Origin: Falsochrobactrum ovis
GTDB lineage: Bacteria > Pseudomonadota > Alphaproteobacteria > Rhizobiales > Rhizobiaceae
Direction of reading: 5' to 3'
DNA: 64,000 nt
NCBI RefSeq assembly: GCF_003259955.1
Contig: NZ_QLMK01000014.1
Span: forward strand, 1 to 64,000
Position numbers and translations under genes: made by a program. Position 1 is the first letter of the stretch. The number at the start of each line of letters is the position of its first letter. Below are positions 30,842 to 39,969 of this stretch, in pieces. The notes below the pieces were generated by a model, which was not told the DNA's origin, searched no databases, and saw only the letters and a program-made list of their open reading frames with translations.

Positions 30842-30864
30842 CCCCGCTCACGCGGGGCTTTCTT
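30842..30864 (+). terminator. Rho-independent terminator overlapping the next leader
   Basis: Stem CCCCGC/GCGGGG, 4-nt loop, then CTTTCTT. It lies 14 bp before ATG 30878, so it could also attenuate that gene. Confidence 0.75.
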
Positions 30865-30877
30865 ATTGGAGAAAGTC

Positions 30878-31054
30878 ATGCTCGGTAAATTACTGCGCGC
30901 AGCATATGACACGGCAACTCTCCCGGTATCCGTAGCCGCTGATGTGGTTACAGTTGGAGGGGTGCTCAATGATCGTGATGAGGCATATATAGCAACTAAG
31001 CTAAAGCGGATTGGGCATGACGTCGCAAAGGTCATGGATGACCTCGCAAGCTAA
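30878..31054 (+). CDS. Small hypothetical protein (58 aa)
   Basis: MLGKLLRAAYDTATLPVSVAADVVTVGG..., amphipathic and membrane-prone; ATG 30878 after GGAGAAAG. Overlaps the HNH gene by 17 bp. Small proteins of this form often precede phage packaging genes; function unknown. Confidence 0.55.
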   Translation: MLGKLLRAAYDTATLPVSVAADVVTVGGVLNDRDEAYIATKLKRIGHDVAKVMDDLAS

Positions 31055-31328
31055 ACCTTGGCGCAATTGGTACAAGACTGCGAGATGGCAGCGCAAGCGA
31101 GAGGCTTTGTTTGCAGAGCACCCGCTATGCGTCATGTGCCTCCAGTCAGAGATTGTGACTGTCGCAGACACCGCAGACCACGTCATCCCGCATCGAGGCG
31201 ACTATGACCTATTTTGGCACGGCGAGCTGCAGGCTTTATGTGCATCGTGCCACAGCAGTCTCAAGCAGCGTGAAGAGTTGGGGCAGGACGTGGTGCGATT
31301 TGGGCCGGACGGGTGGCCGATCTCCTAG
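31038..31328 (+). CDS. HNH endonuclease of the packaging module
   Basis: 96 residues from ATG 31038. HNH core: CVMCLQSE (first Cys pair), ADHVIPHRGD (catalytic His), ALCASCHSSLKQ (second Cys pair and His). HNH proteins next to the terminase are needed for cos cleavage in HK97-like phages, so this probably acts with TerL/TerS during packaging. Confidence 0.9.
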   Translation: MTSQAKPWRNWYKTARWQRKREALFAEHPLCVMCLQSEIVTVADTADHVIPHRGDYDLFWHGELQALCASCHSSLKQREELGQDVVRFGPDGWPIS

Positions 31329-31440
31329 GGGGGGGTACCTTCGAAGTCTCAAGGTCGTCTGGGCCCGGACCGGACGTGGGCCCACGCGTGCGCATCCGCA
31401 ATTCAAAAGTTGACCCATTTTTCAAGATTTGACGGCGGTT
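31329..31440 (+). other. GC-rich candidate cos/packaging site
   Basis: Between the HNH and terS genes: a run of eight or nine G (31328-31336), GGGCCC repeats and a perfect 12-bp palindrome CGTGGGCCCACG (31375-31386). Place and symmetry suit a cos region. 31441-31523 shows no gene. Confidence 0.45.
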
Positions 31441-31523
31441 TGAGCGTCATTTTTTCAGCTCAACGCAATGTTTTGAACCATTTATATCGCGCATTTTGCG
31501 CACAAAAAGCAAGGATTTCATAT

Positions 31524-31898
31524 ATGGCTAAGCCGCGGAATCCCCTCGGTAAGGCTAAGCTCGAGGGAAGAGATAAAAAAGACCCTCAACGCTTCAAAAA
31601 TAGAACTGAGCCAAAGTCAAATGGCCCTCTTGGCGACCCGCCTGAATGGATGGGTGGCGAGCAGCGACAGGTTTGGAAGACATTTCAAAGCGAAATACCA
31701 TGGCTGACCGAATCCCATCGCGGCTTAGTCGAAATTGCTACTACGATTAGAACCAGATTGACGCTTGGTGAGGATGTCGGTGTTCAGGCGTTGAACCTTC
31801 TTCGCCAATGTTTGGGTCAAATGGGTGCTACTCCTGCAGACGCTTCTAAAGTTGCGACGCAGGAAGACGATAGTGAAAAGGATGATTTGCTTGACTGA
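31524..31898 (+). CDS. terS: Terminase small subunit (P27-like)
   Basis: 124 residues from ATG 31524 (RBS AGGA). Helical protein with a basic N-terminus (RNPLGKAKLEGRDKKDP) and PPEWMGGEQRQVWKTF, as in P27-type small terminases. Binds the packaging site and feeds DNA to TerL. The 3' end overlaps terL by 17 bp. Confidence 0.8.
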   Translation: MAKPRNPLGKAKLEGRDKKDPQRFKNRTEPKSNGPLGDPPEWMGGEQRQVWKTFQSEIPWLTESHRGLVEIATTIRTRLTLGEDVGVQALNLLRQCLGQMGATPADASKVATQEDDSEKDDLLD

Positions 31899-33753
31899 TA
31901 TGCCTGCGCTTGAGCGCGTGAGCGCTTATGCACAAGCTGTCATTGACGGCATTGAAGTGGCTGGGCCCCATGTTCGCAATGCTTGCCGACGACATTTCGA
32001 TGATTTGGAGCGCGGACATGAGCGCGGGCTATATTGGGACGATGACTCCGCAATAAGGGTTTTTCGTTTTTTCGAAGACCGCTTGAAGTTGTCGGAAGGT
32101 CAGTTCGAAGGCAAACCTTTTAAACTTCACCCATCACAAGCATTCAAGCTTGGATCGCTATTTGGTTGGAAGCGTGCCGATGGTTCAAGGCGTTTTCGAA
32201 GGGCTTACATCGAGGAAGGCAAGGGGAATGGAAAGTCCCCGTTCGCCGGCGGTGTTGGGCTATATGGACTAATCGCCGATAAAGAAGCTGGCGCTCAAAT
32301 CTATGCAGCTGCCGCGAAGAAAGAGCAGGCGGGAATACTTTTTCAAGACGCCGTGAAAATGGTCCGAGCGGCACCCGCATTAGAACAGCGTCTGAAGTTC
32401 AGCGGTGGTATGGGGCGCGAATTTAATATTGCGCACCATAAATCGCAGTCCTTTTTTAGGCCGATTTCGAAGGATTCCGGCAAGTCTGGATCGGGGCCAC
32501 GACCACATTTCGCGCTGTGCGATGAGGTGCATGAGCATCCGGATCGGTCGACGATGGAAATGCTGGAGCGTGGGTTTAAGTTTCGACGGCAACCGCTGTT
32601 GCTGATGATCACGAACTCCGGCAGTGATCGGAACAGCATTTGCTGGGAAGAGCATGAGCATGCCGTCAAGGTTGCTGCTGGCACTCAAACTCCTGATGAT
32701 GATTTTACATATGTCGGTGAGGTTATCGACGATACGACTTTCTCATATGTTTGCGCTCTTGATAAAGACGATGATCCGTTAAACGATGAGAGCTGTTGGA
32801 AAAAAGCCAATCCTCTTCTGGGTGTAATCCTAACCAAAGAATATCTTGCTGGTGTGGTCGCGCAAGCGAAGCAAATGCCAGGCAAACTCAACGGTATTCT
32901 TCGCTTGCATTTTTGCCAGTGGACCGACGCAGATAGGGCATGGATGCCGCGAGAGACGGTAGAAAGCGTGATGGATGATTTCAACCCCGAGGTTGAGCAC
33001 GCTGATAAGCCCATTTTCATGGGAGTCGACCTGTCTGGTAGTAAGGATATGACGGTACTGGCATGTGTGGTTCCAACTGGATCGAAAGAGATGTCCAGAG
33101 AGGACGGCACATCTGTAAGCCTTCCGACCTTTGATGCATGGATTGAGGCATGGACGCCCGGAGATACTTTAGCGGCACGAGAGCAAGCCGACAAAGCGCC
33201 TTATTCGCTGTGGGTAAAGCAAGGCTGGTTGAATGCACCACCTGGTGCGCGCATTCGGTATGATTTTGTAGCTTCGCGCGTTCAGCAGCTTGATCAGATA
33301 TTCGACATTAAAGCTGTGGCCTATGACCGTTATGCTTATGACAAGTTCCGTGAGGAAGTTGAAGCGTTAGGGTTGGAGCTGGAGCACATTGCCCATCCTC
33401 AGGGTGGTAAAATAAGAGCAAGACCTGAGCCGGCTAAAGTAGAGGCGGCGAAGTTGGCTGGGCTTCCACCTCCGCAAGGGCTGTGGATGCCGGGATCTGT
33501 GTTGTCGCTTGAAGATATGATCATCGACGGTCGAATACGATTGCAACGAAATCCGGTTCTGATGACGGCTTTGATGGGCGCTACTTTCGATCGCGATGCG
33601 CAGGATAACCGGTGGTTCGTTAAAACGAAAGCGTCTGTACGGATTGATGCCGCTGTTGCTTTAGCAATGGCGATTGGAGCTGCAATCGATACTCCAGTTG
33701 ATGCCGGCAATATCGATGACTTCGTGGAAAATATGATCACTATAACTTGGTAG
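31882..33753 (+). CDS. terL: Terminase large subunit
   Basis: 623 residues from ATG 31882 (AAAAGG just upstream; ATG 31900 also possible). ATPase: Walker A-like EEGKGNGKS (about 113-121), Walker B ALCDEVHE (about 210-217). Nuclease: MGVDLSGSKD (about 376) and AYDRYAYD. HK97-type terminase that cuts and translocates DNA into the prohead. Confidence 0.95.
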   Translation: MICLTDMPALERVSAYAQAVIDGIEVAGPHVRNACRRHFDDLERGHERGLYWDDDSAIRVFRFFEDRLKLSEGQFEGKPFKLHPSQAFKLGSLFGWKRADGSRRFRRAYIEEGKGNGKSPFAGGVGLYGLIADKEAGAQIYAAAAKKEQAGILFQDAVKMVRAAPALEQRLKFSGGMGREFNIAHHKSQSFFRPISKDSGKSGSGPRPHFALCDEVHEHPDRSTMEMLERGFKFRRQPLLLMITNSGSDRNSICWEEHEHAVKVAAGTQTPDDDFTYVGEVIDDTTFSYVCALDKDDDPLNDESCWKKANPLLGVILTKEYLAGVVAQAKQMPGKLNGILRLHFCQWTDADRAWMPRETVESVMDDFNPEVEHADKPIFMGVDLSGSKDMTVLACVVPTGSKEMSREDGTSVSLPTFDAWIEAWTPGDTLAAREQADKAPYSLWVKQGWLNAPPGARIRYDFVASRVQQLDQIFDIKAVAYDRYAYDKFREEVEALGLELEHIAHPQGGKIRARPEPAKVEAAKLAGLPPPQGLWMPGSVLSLEDMIIDGRIRLQRNPVLMTALMGATFDRDAQDNRWFVKTKASVRIDAAVALAMAIGAAIDTPVDAGNIDDFVENMITITW

Positions 33754-33761
33754 GAGTGCCC

Positions 33762-34985
33762 ATGGGCCTTTTCAGTTGGGTCGGGAAGCCTTTCGGGCTC
33801 CTGTCTGGCCCCTGGCGCGCATTCTTCGGAATGTCTACGACGAGCGGCGAGACAGTAACATATGAGCACGCGATGCAGCTCGATGCTGTATGGGCTTGTG
33901 TGAACCTCATTTCCAACGCCGTAAAAACTCTTCCTTGTAATGTTTACAAGGGAGATGGCGTTGAGGTTGATTATGAAAACGCGCTGTATGAATTGCTGCA
34001 TGACATGCCAAATCTCGATGATAGCGCGTCAGATTTTTGGGGCATGGCAGCTTTATGCCTGTGCTTAGATGGAAACTTTTTCGCAGAGAAAAAGAAAAGC
34101 GGTAATCGCTTGGTTGCCCTTAACCCTCTCAACCCATCATCCGTTGAAGTTAAACGGGATGCTCAAAACAATCGCTATTATGAACTGACCGAAACTTATC
34201 AAAACGGTAAAAAGGGCGGCGTTCGCAAAATTCGCGAAGAGAACATGCTCCATGTCCGCGGTCTGGTCATGCCCGGCTTTGATAGGGGGCTTTCACCAAT
34301 TGCAGCTCAGCGCAATGTGATTGGTAATGCGCTGGCAGGCGAAAAAACTTCGGGCCGGATGTTCAAAAACGGCATGATGGCATCTGTGGTGTTGTCGTCC
34401 GATCAGGTTCTTAAGGCGGATCAGCGCAAGCAGATTGCGGAGTCGCTTCAAGCTTTTGCCGGCGCCGACAAGGCGGGTGGAATTGCGGTTCTGGAAGCGG
34501 GTTTGAAACCTTCGCAGATCACCATCAACCCAAAAGACGCGCAGATGTTAGAGACGCGACAATACAGCGTCGAGCAAATATGCCGTATTTTCGGTGTCCC
34601 GCCAGTTATGATTGGTCATGCGGCGAACGGCACGACCACTTGGGGAAGCGGGATTGAGCAGCTGATCCTGCAATTCACAAAAACCTGCTTAACTCCAATG
34701 CTGCGATCGATTGAATCGGCGATCTACCGAGACTTATTAGACAGTAAAACCCGCAAAACAACTGTCGTCAAATTTAACATGGAAGGTCTGCTCCGCGGAG
34801 ACAGCCAAGCGAGAGCCGAATTCTTGTCCAAGATGGTGAATGCGGGGATTTATGAGCCGGATGAAGCGCGGGCTTACGAAAATAAGGCGCCGCGACCGGG
34901 TGGTAATCGCCTGATTGTTCAGGGTGCAATGACGCCGCTGGATTCACTTGGCAAAGAGTCGGCGCCTGCACGTAACAAACATTGA
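33762..34985 (+). CDS. Portal protein (HK97 family)
   Basis: 407 residues from ATG 33762 (GGAG upstream). HK97-type portal motifs: DAVWACVNLISNAVKTLPCN, GLSPIAAQRNVIGNAL, RIFGVPPVMIGHA and the C-terminal GGNRLIVQGAMTPLD. Forms the dodecameric DNA gate at one capsid vertex. Confidence 0.95.
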   Translation: MGLFSWVGKPFGLLSGPWRAFFGMSTTSGETVTYEHAMQLDAVWACVNLISNAVKTLPCNVYKGDGVEVDYENALYELLHDMPNLDDSASDFWGMAALCLCLDGNFFAEKKKSGNRLVALNPLNPSSVEVKRDAQNNRYYELTETYQNGKKGGVRKIREENMLHVRGLVMPGFDRGLSPIAAQRNVIGNALAGEKTSGRMFKNGMMASVVLSSDQVLKADQRKQIAESLQAFAGADKAGGIAVLEAGLKPSQITINPKDAQMLETRQYSVEQICRIFGVPPVMIGHAANGTTTWGSGIEQLILQFTKTCLTPMLRSIESAIYRDLLDSKTRKTTVVKFNMEGLLRGDSQARAEFLSKMVNAGIYEPDEARAYENKAPRPGGNRLIVQGAMTPLDSLGKESAPARNKH

Positions 34986-35002
34986 CTAGGCGGAGTTCAA
35001 CG

Positions 35003-35179
35003 ATGTACAGCGAATTCCATGTTTTCGGGTTTCCAAGAGGTAGCCTAGTTGAGGGGTGTAACGCCATTCATGTCGCGGCAATATCTGCGTCTGATGCGAC
35101 CAGCAAGGTCATGTCCATGCTTCAAGAAAAAGGTGTTGTTGGCGCCTTTAAGTTGACTGTAAAGGCACCAAATCAATGA
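35003..35179 (+). CDS. Small hypothetical protein between portal and protease
   Basis: 58 residues from ATG 35003 (GGCGGAG). Short alpha/beta sequence (EGCNAIHVAAISASDATSKV). Unknown. Confidence 0.5.
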   Translation: MYSEFHVFGFPRGSLVEGCNAIHVAAISASDATSKVMSMLQEKGVVGAFKLTVKAPNQ

Positions 35180-36297
35180 AATTCGAACACATTTTAACGG
35201 CCTTTGAGGCCGAGCCGTGGGCGATCCAGCGCGAAAAACTTGCAGTTCTGGCTGACGTTTTAGCGGCTCGCGTGGCTGGTGAAAAACTAGTTTCTCCTGA
35301 GTTTGCAGCGGTTGTAAGTGATGCGCGTGCAAAAGAAATTGCAGAAACTGATGGCAAAGTAGCGATTATCCCCGTTTACGGCGTGTTGGCTGAGCGTATG
35401 GATATGTTCGCTGCCATGAGCGGGGGCACATCTTATGCGAGCATCAAGCGCCAGTTGCATAAGGCTCTCTCTAACGAGGATGTGAAGGCTGTTGTTCTTG
35501 ATATTGATAGTCCTGGCGGCTCGGTACCGGGCACGGATGAACTCGCAACAGAAATTCGCAAACTCCGGGGTGGAGAGAAACCGATAGTTGCGCAGGTCAA
35601 TTCATTAGCTGCGAGTGCAGCTTATTGGATTGCATCGGCTGCGGACGAGATTGTTGTTACGCCATCTGGGCGCGCCGGCTCGATCGGCGTTTATACGGCG
35701 CACGACGATATTTCAGCTGCCTTAGAAAAGGCAGGTGTAAAACGCACTTACATTTCTGCTGGCAAACATAAGGTCGAAGGTAACGAGACCGAACCGCTTG
35801 GGAAGGACACGCTGGCCTACATTCAGGAAAGCGTGAACCGATCATACAACCGGTTTGTGCAAAGCGTGGCAGACGGGCGCGGCGTTACCAAGTCTAAGGT
35901 CGAAGATAATTTTGGGCAGGGGAGGGTGTTCTATTCTGAAGCCTTGATCGACAGAGGTATGGCAGACCGTGTTGCCACTCTTGATGAGACCTTGGCGCGC
36001 TACGGCGCAGATGTCGAACCAGAAAGTGTTAGACGTATCAAGGCTGCTAACGAGGCGCGCCGAGAAGATGCTGAACTTCTGGTAGGTAAAATGGCCTCCG
36101 GTGAACAAATTACCAAACGTGAATTTGAGAACGGCCTGAAGGGTCTTCTTGGCCTCTCAAATTCTGAGGCAGAGCGGGCCGCTCGGCTCTACCTCAAGAT
36201 TGATCAGGGGGATCCTGATGCTGATGCGGCCAAAGCAGCGATGGCTGCAAAACTGGACGCTGCGATTTCCGTAGCCCACTCATTCCCCCGTTTCTAA
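35176..36297 (+). CDS. S49-type capsid maturation protease
   Basis: 373 residues. SppA/ClpP fold: LDIDSPGGSVPGTDEL, catalytic Ser in NSLAASAAYWIASAAD (about residue 158) and Lys in ISAGKHKVEGNE (about 210). C-terminal coiled part may act as scaffold for capsid assembly. Position between portal and capsid is typical. Confidence 0.93.
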   Translation: MKFEHILTAFEAEPWAIQREKLAVLADVLAARVAGEKLVSPEFAAVVSDARAKEIAETDGKVAIIPVYGVLAERMDMFAAMSGGTSYASIKRQLHKALSNEDVKAVVLDIDSPGGSVPGTDELATEIRKLRGGEKPIVAQVNSLAASAAYWIASAADEIVVTPSGRAGSIGVYTAHDDISAALEKAGVKRTYISAGKHKVEGNETEPLGKDTLAYIQESVNRSYNRFVQSVADGRGVTKSKVEDNFGQGRVFYSEALIDRGMADRVATLDETLARYGADVEPESVRRIKAANEARREDAELLVGKMASGEQITKREFENGLKGLLGLSNSEAERAARLYLKIDQGDPDADAAKAAMAAKLDAAISVAHSFPRF

Positions 36298-36307
36298 GGA
36301 TTTTTAA

Positions 36308-37525
36308 ATGTCTGATAATGTACTTGTCGATAAGATCGGCGAGCTTGGTACTTCGCTTGCCTCCATCAAAGAGCAGGTTGGCAATCTTGCTACCGATTTT
36401 ACGAGCAAGCTTGAGCAGCACGGTGAGGTTTCTTCCGACCTGAAAGAAAAGGTCGATAAGGCCCTATCTGAACTTGGCGAAACCAGCACTCGCATTGGCG
36501 AACTGGAAAAGCGCGCCGCTCGTGAGAAAGAGCTTGGATCCGATGAAGGTCCTAAAGGCCTTGGCGACCATCTGGTGGATTCGGAAAAATTCGCATCCAT
36601 GGATAAGGACGGCGCATTCCGTGGATCGATCCGTGTAGGTGTTGAGCGAGCTGACATTACCTCGGCAAACACGACCGTTGGTGCCGGTCGTTCAGCTGGC
36701 ACATCGCTTGTGCCCGGCCATCGTGTACCAGGTATCATTGCGCCGCCTCAGCGTCAGTTGACGGTTCGCGACCTGATCGCTGGAGGCCAGACCTCAAGCA
36801 ACAGCGTTGAGTATGTGAAGGAAACTGGCTTTACCAATAATGCCGCTCCCGTCGCTGAAACGACCCTGAAGCCGAAGTCGGACATCACGTTTGACCTCAC
36901 CAGCACGCCGGTTCGCACTATCGCGCACATCTTCAAAGCGTCGCGACAGATCATGGACGATGCCCCGGCGCTGGCGTCTTACATCAACGCTCGCGGCACA
37001 TATGGCCTCAAGTTCGTTGAAGAGCGGCAGTTGCTCAATGGGGACGGAACTGGCCAGAACCTGAACGGTATCCTTCCGCAGGCGACGGCATTTGCTCCGG
37101 CAATTACCGATATTGACAATGAAACGGCCATTGACCGCCTCCGTTTGGCAATCCTGCAGGTCATTCTTGCTGAATATCCGGCGTCGGGCTTTGTGCTTCA
37201 TCCGACGGACTGGGCACGTATTGAGCTCACGAAGGATCTTGGCGGTAACTACATTGTTGGTAACGCTCAGTCGCCGATTGGCCCGACGCTGTGGGGATTG
37301 CCTGTCGTCCAGACGCAGGCGATCGACGCTGGCGAGTTCCTGACCGGCGCTTTCAACCTTGGCGCTCAGATCTTCGACCGTATGGGCGTCGAAGTTCTTC
37401 TGTCCACCGAGAACGAAGACGATTTCGTCAAGAACATGATGACTATCCGTATCGAAGAGCGTCTTGCGCTGGCGGTTTACCGTCCGGAGGCTTTTGTAAC
37501 CGGTAGCCTTATTCCTACGCCTTAA
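36308..37525 (+). CDS. Major capsid protein (HK97 fold)
   Basis: 405 residues: N-terminal coiled-coil delta region (about 1-100, SIKEQVGNLATDFTSKLEQH), then the HK97 core starting near GHRVPGIIAPPQRQLTVRDL with FKASRQIMDDAPAL, LNGDGTGQNLNGIL and LWGLPVVQTQAI. The delta region is normally removed by the protease encoded upstream. Confidence 0.95.
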   Translation: MSDNVLVDKIGELGTSLASIKEQVGNLATDFTSKLEQHGEVSSDLKEKVDKALSELGETSTRIGELEKRAAREKELGSDEGPKGLGDHLVDSEKFASMDKDGAFRGSIRVGVERADITSANTTVGAGRSAGTSLVPGHRVPGIIAPPQRQLTVRDLIAGGQTSSNSVEYVKETGFTNNAAPVAETTLKPKSDITFDLTSTPVRTIAHIFKASRQIMDDAPALASYINARGTYGLKFVEERQLLNGDGTGQNLNGILPQATAFAPAITDIDNETAIDRLRLAILQVILAEYPASGFVLHPTDWARIELTKDLGGNYIVGNAQSPIGPTLWGLPVVQTQAIDAGEFLTGAFNLGAQIFDRMGVEVLLSTENEDDFVKNMMTIRIEERLALAVYRPEAFVTGSLIPTP

Positions 37526-37531
37526 TTGAGT

Positions 37532-37557
37532 GGGGCGCTTCGGCGCCCCGTTCTTTT
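37532..37557 (+). terminator. Terminator after the capsid gene
   Basis: 7-bp stem GGGGCGC/GCGCCCC with TTCG tetraloop, then GTTCTTTTC. Probably partial, tuning expression of downstream head-tail genes below that of the capsid. Confidence 0.85.
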
Positions 37558-37558
37558 C

Positions 37559-37780
37559 ATGCTGATTAAATCCAAATATCGGCTCGTTGGTAATTATGGG
37601 CAGCTTGAGATCGATCAGGTCGCCGATTTGCCACGGTGGCAAGCCATGCCGCTGATCGCGCTTGGCTATGTCGAAGAGTTTACGGAGGCCGTTGATGACG
37701 AGCACAAAGACAAGAAAGCGGCGCGTAGCGAGTTACATCGGCGCCGGCGTGGTAAATCCAAATCCAACACCAGAGCCTGA
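37559..37780 (+). CDS. Small head-region hypothetical protein
   Basis: 73 residues from ATG 37559; MLIKSKYRLVGNYGQLEIDQ resembles small proteins found after capsid genes. Basic C-terminus (HRRRRGKSKSNTRA) overlaps the next gene in a different frame. Confidence 0.55.
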   Translation: MLIKSKYRLVGNYGQLEIDQVADLPRWQAMPLIALGYVEEFTEAVDDEHKDKKAARSELHRRRRGKSKSNTRA

Positions 37781-37814
37781 TCCGACCCAAGATCCAGAAC
37801 CGGATGAAGAATAA
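37695..37814 (+). CDS. Small Pro/Asp-rich protein (39 aa) in an overlapping frame
   Basis: ATG 37695 sits 6 bases after a perfect GGAGG; the frame ends TAATG with the next gene. Product: basic N-terminus then PNPTPEPDPTQDPEPDEE. The RBS and stop-start coupling support translation despite the 86-bp overlap with the upstream gene. Confidence 0.5.
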   Translation: MTSTKTRKRRVASYIGAGVVNPNPTPEPDPTQDPEPDEE

Positions 37815-38152
37815 TGGCGCTAGTCAGTTTGGAACGCGTCAAGGAACATCTGCGCGTCTTCCATACTGATGAAGATACGCAAATCGAACTTTATCGCGAC
37901 GCGGCAGAAGTCGTAATAAAAGAATATCTTGATCGCGAGGTTGTTGAGCTCGGTCAAAGCCCTACGACCGACGACGGAATCGAAGTTACCGCAGCCATTA
38001 TTGCTGCAATCCTTTTGCTATGTTCCCATTTATACGAACAGCGCGAACCCGACCAAAAACTTCATGGTGACGCGGTTCTTCCACGCGTCGTGCGGTCGTT
38101 GCTTGCACCATATCGTGTTTGGCGCACGTCGGAGGGCGCAAGATGCATGTAA
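37814..38152 (+). CDS. Head-tail connector (gp6-like adaptor)
   Basis: 112 residues: helical protein with LERVKEHLRVFHTDEDTQIE at the start and AIIAAILLLCSHLYEQREP in the middle, the gp6/QLRG connector pattern. Binds below the portal. Confidence 0.88.
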   Translation: MALVSLERVKEHLRVFHTDEDTQIELYRDAAEVVIKEYLDREVVELGQSPTTDDGIEVTAAIIAAILLLCSHLYEQREPDQKLHGDAVLPRVVRSLLAPYRVWRTSEGARCM

Positions 38153-38322
38153 CCTTTACATCTAATTTTGATTGGTCTCCGAAATATGGTGTGACGATAG
38201 CATACCCGCCGGGTTGGTCCGGCAGCGTCACGCGTCGTTGCGGTGAAGCCGCTATAAAAGCTGGCAAGGCCGAACGGCTGAAAACGCCGTCGAAGAGCGA
38301 GGCCAGTCATGACAACCCGTAG
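38143..38322 (+). CDS. Small hypothetical protein (59 aa)
   Basis: ATG 38143 (GGAGGG upstream) overlaps the connector's 3' end. MHVTFTSNFDWSPKYGVTIAY then a basic tail. Unknown; place among connectors suggests a minor head-tail component. Confidence 0.5.
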   Translation: MHVTFTSNFDWSPKYGVTIAYPPGWSGSVTRRCGEAAIKAGKAERLKTPSKSEASHDNP

Positions 38323-38677
38323 CGCTGGCGCGATGCGCGGGCTTGTCCACATCCAACAATACATCGAAGGCGATGACGGCTACGGCGGCACGCTAATGGG
38401 ATGGGAAACAAGAGCTACGGTAGCTGCGAGCTTTCTGCCGCTGCGAGGCAGTGAGGCTGTTATGGCTTCCCGGCTGGCTGGAAAGCAGCCTTATGTGGTT
38501 GCCATCCGTAGCTCCGCCCTTACGCGTCAGATCACGCCAGCATGGCGCCTTATAGATGCAAGGGCTGGTAACAACGATCAAGGCGAGCCGAAACGTGTGT
38601 TCGACATCAAGGCAATTTCAGATCCTGACGGTAAGAACGCTTGGCTTGAAGTGTTGTGCGAAGAGGTTGTGACGTGA
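38309..38677 (+). CDS. Head closure protein
   Basis: 122 residues; beta-rich, HIQQYIEGDDGYGGTLMGWE at the N-terminus and RVFDIKAISDPDGKNAWLEV at the C-terminus match HK97/SPP1-type head-tail stoppers. Confidence 0.88.
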   Translation: MTTRSAGAMRGLVHIQQYIEGDDGYGGTLMGWETRATVAASFLPLRGSEAVMASRLAGKQPYVVAIRSSALTRQITPAWRLIDARAGNNDQGEPKRVFDIKAISDPDGKNAWLEVLCEEVVT

Positions 38678-39093
38678 AAATCCTTAACATGGAGCGCCTC
38701 AAGCGTAAACTAGCCCGCATCCCAGATGCGGTGAAAAAGCGAGCGCAGACAGACCTGATGCTCGCTGGCCGCGAAATCAATATGCGCCAACGGGCCTTTG
38801 CACCTATTGATGATGGAACCTTGCGAGCATCTATTCGTACAGAACCGCTTCAAGATGGCACGATTGGGGTTTCAATTGCTGCGGGTGGGCCCACGACAAC
38901 TAAGCCAGTTCGAAAGAGTGAAAAGGGGAATTCTCCGAATTACGATTACGCATTGGCGCAAGAATACGGCACTAAAGACATGCCTCCTAACGCGTTCTTC
39001 TGGCCCGGTTATAAACTCGGTAAGCGAAAAGCCATGACCCGAGCTAGAGCAGGTATCCGCAGGGCGTTGCGAGAGGCAGTAAAAAATGGTTAG
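38674..39093 (+). CDS. HK97 gp10-family tail completion protein
   Basis: 139 residues from GTG 38674, overlapping the upstream stop. RLKRKLARIPDAVKKRAQ, FAPIDDGTLRASI and NAFFWPGYKLGKRKAM follow the gp10 pattern. Joins tail tube and head adaptor. Confidence 0.88.
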   Translation: MKILNMERLKRKLARIPDAVKKRAQTDLMLAGREINMRQRAFAPIDDGTLRASIRTEPLQDGTIGVSIAAGGPTTTKPVRKSEKGNSPNYDYALAQEYGTKDMPPNAFFWPGYKLGKRKAMTRARAGIRRALREAVKNG

Positions 39094-39475
39094 TCCTAAC
39101 CTCCCATTGCAAGCAGCGCTCGTGAGCACTATTCGAGCTCTAAATACGCCAGCTGGTCAGCGCGTTTACAGTTATATACCAGACAGCCCGACTTATCCTT
39201 ATGTGCAGGTGTGGCCGGGATTTGAAACGCCGATTGATGAGGAATGCTGGGATCGCACCGAAAGCACCATGCAAATAGATGTGTGGGCCGACCTGGGAAA
39301 TTACATCAAGACAAAAGAAATTTCAGGCGCTATCCGCAATGCATTGCATGAGCAGAATTTAGCGATCAACGGGCATGTTGTTGATCGTGTCCGTGTCGAA
39401 AGCATCGTTTATACCGACGATCCGCCGCTATTTCGTGCCCGCATGTCAATTAGCATAGAAACACAGCCGTCTTAA
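39086..39475 (+). CDS. DUF3168 tail terminator-like protein
   Basis: 129 residues with PLQAALVSTIRAL, VYSYIPDSPTYPYVQVWPGF and IDVWADLGNYIKTKEISGAI, typical of DUF3168 tail completion proteins. Confidence 0.88.
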   Translation: MVSPNLPLQAALVSTIRALNTPAGQRVYSYIPDSPTYPYVQVWPGFETPIDEECWDRTESTMQIDVWADLGNYIKTKEISGAIRNALHEQNLAINGHVVDRVRVESIVYTDDPPLFRARMSISIETQPS

Positions 39476-39531
39476 ACGGCTCTCCCCAGAATGTACAAAC
39501 CGCACTGCGCGGTAAAAAAATGGAGGCCGCA

Positions 39532-39969
39532 ATGGCAACCACTAAACGCCTGTTGATTCAATTCGGCGATGCTGAAACACCCGAAGAGTTCGTTCATTCC
39601 TGCACCATTAACACCTCGCAGGATTTCACGATCGAGGCAACAACCACAGACGCAACCGAACCTAACTGTGAAAACCCTGATTTGCCAGCTTGGGTACTGC
39701 GCTCGGTCGATACGCTTTCGGCAAATATCAATGGTGCCGGTACTATGGATCCTGTTTCGTTTGGCGTGCTGCGAACCCATATGCTTTCCGGCGAGCCTTT
39801 CAACGTTCGCGTGACGCTTGATGGCCTAACAGCTGTCAACGGTGGCGGGCACTTTGCTGGTCGCTATGTGATGACAAGCTTAGGGCTTGCTAAAGAAGGT
39901 AAGGGATACGTGACTTCAACAGTCGCGCTGCAGAGCGACGGTGAAATTAAGTGGGTACCAGCCACATAA
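39532..39969 (+). CDS. Major tail tube protein
   Basis: 145 residues from ATG 39532 (ATGGAGG). Beta-rich, QFGDAETPEEFVHSCTINTS, SANINGAGTMDPVSFGVLR; size and position fit the tail tube protein of GTA/siphovirus type. Confidence 0.8.
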   Translation: MATTKRLLIQFGDAETPEEFVHSCTINTSQDFTIEATTTDATEPNCENPDLPAWVLRSVDTLSANINGAGTMDPVSFGVLRTHMLSGEPFNVRVTLDGLTAVNGGGHFAGRYVMTSLGLAKEGKGYVTSTVALQSDGEIKWVPAT

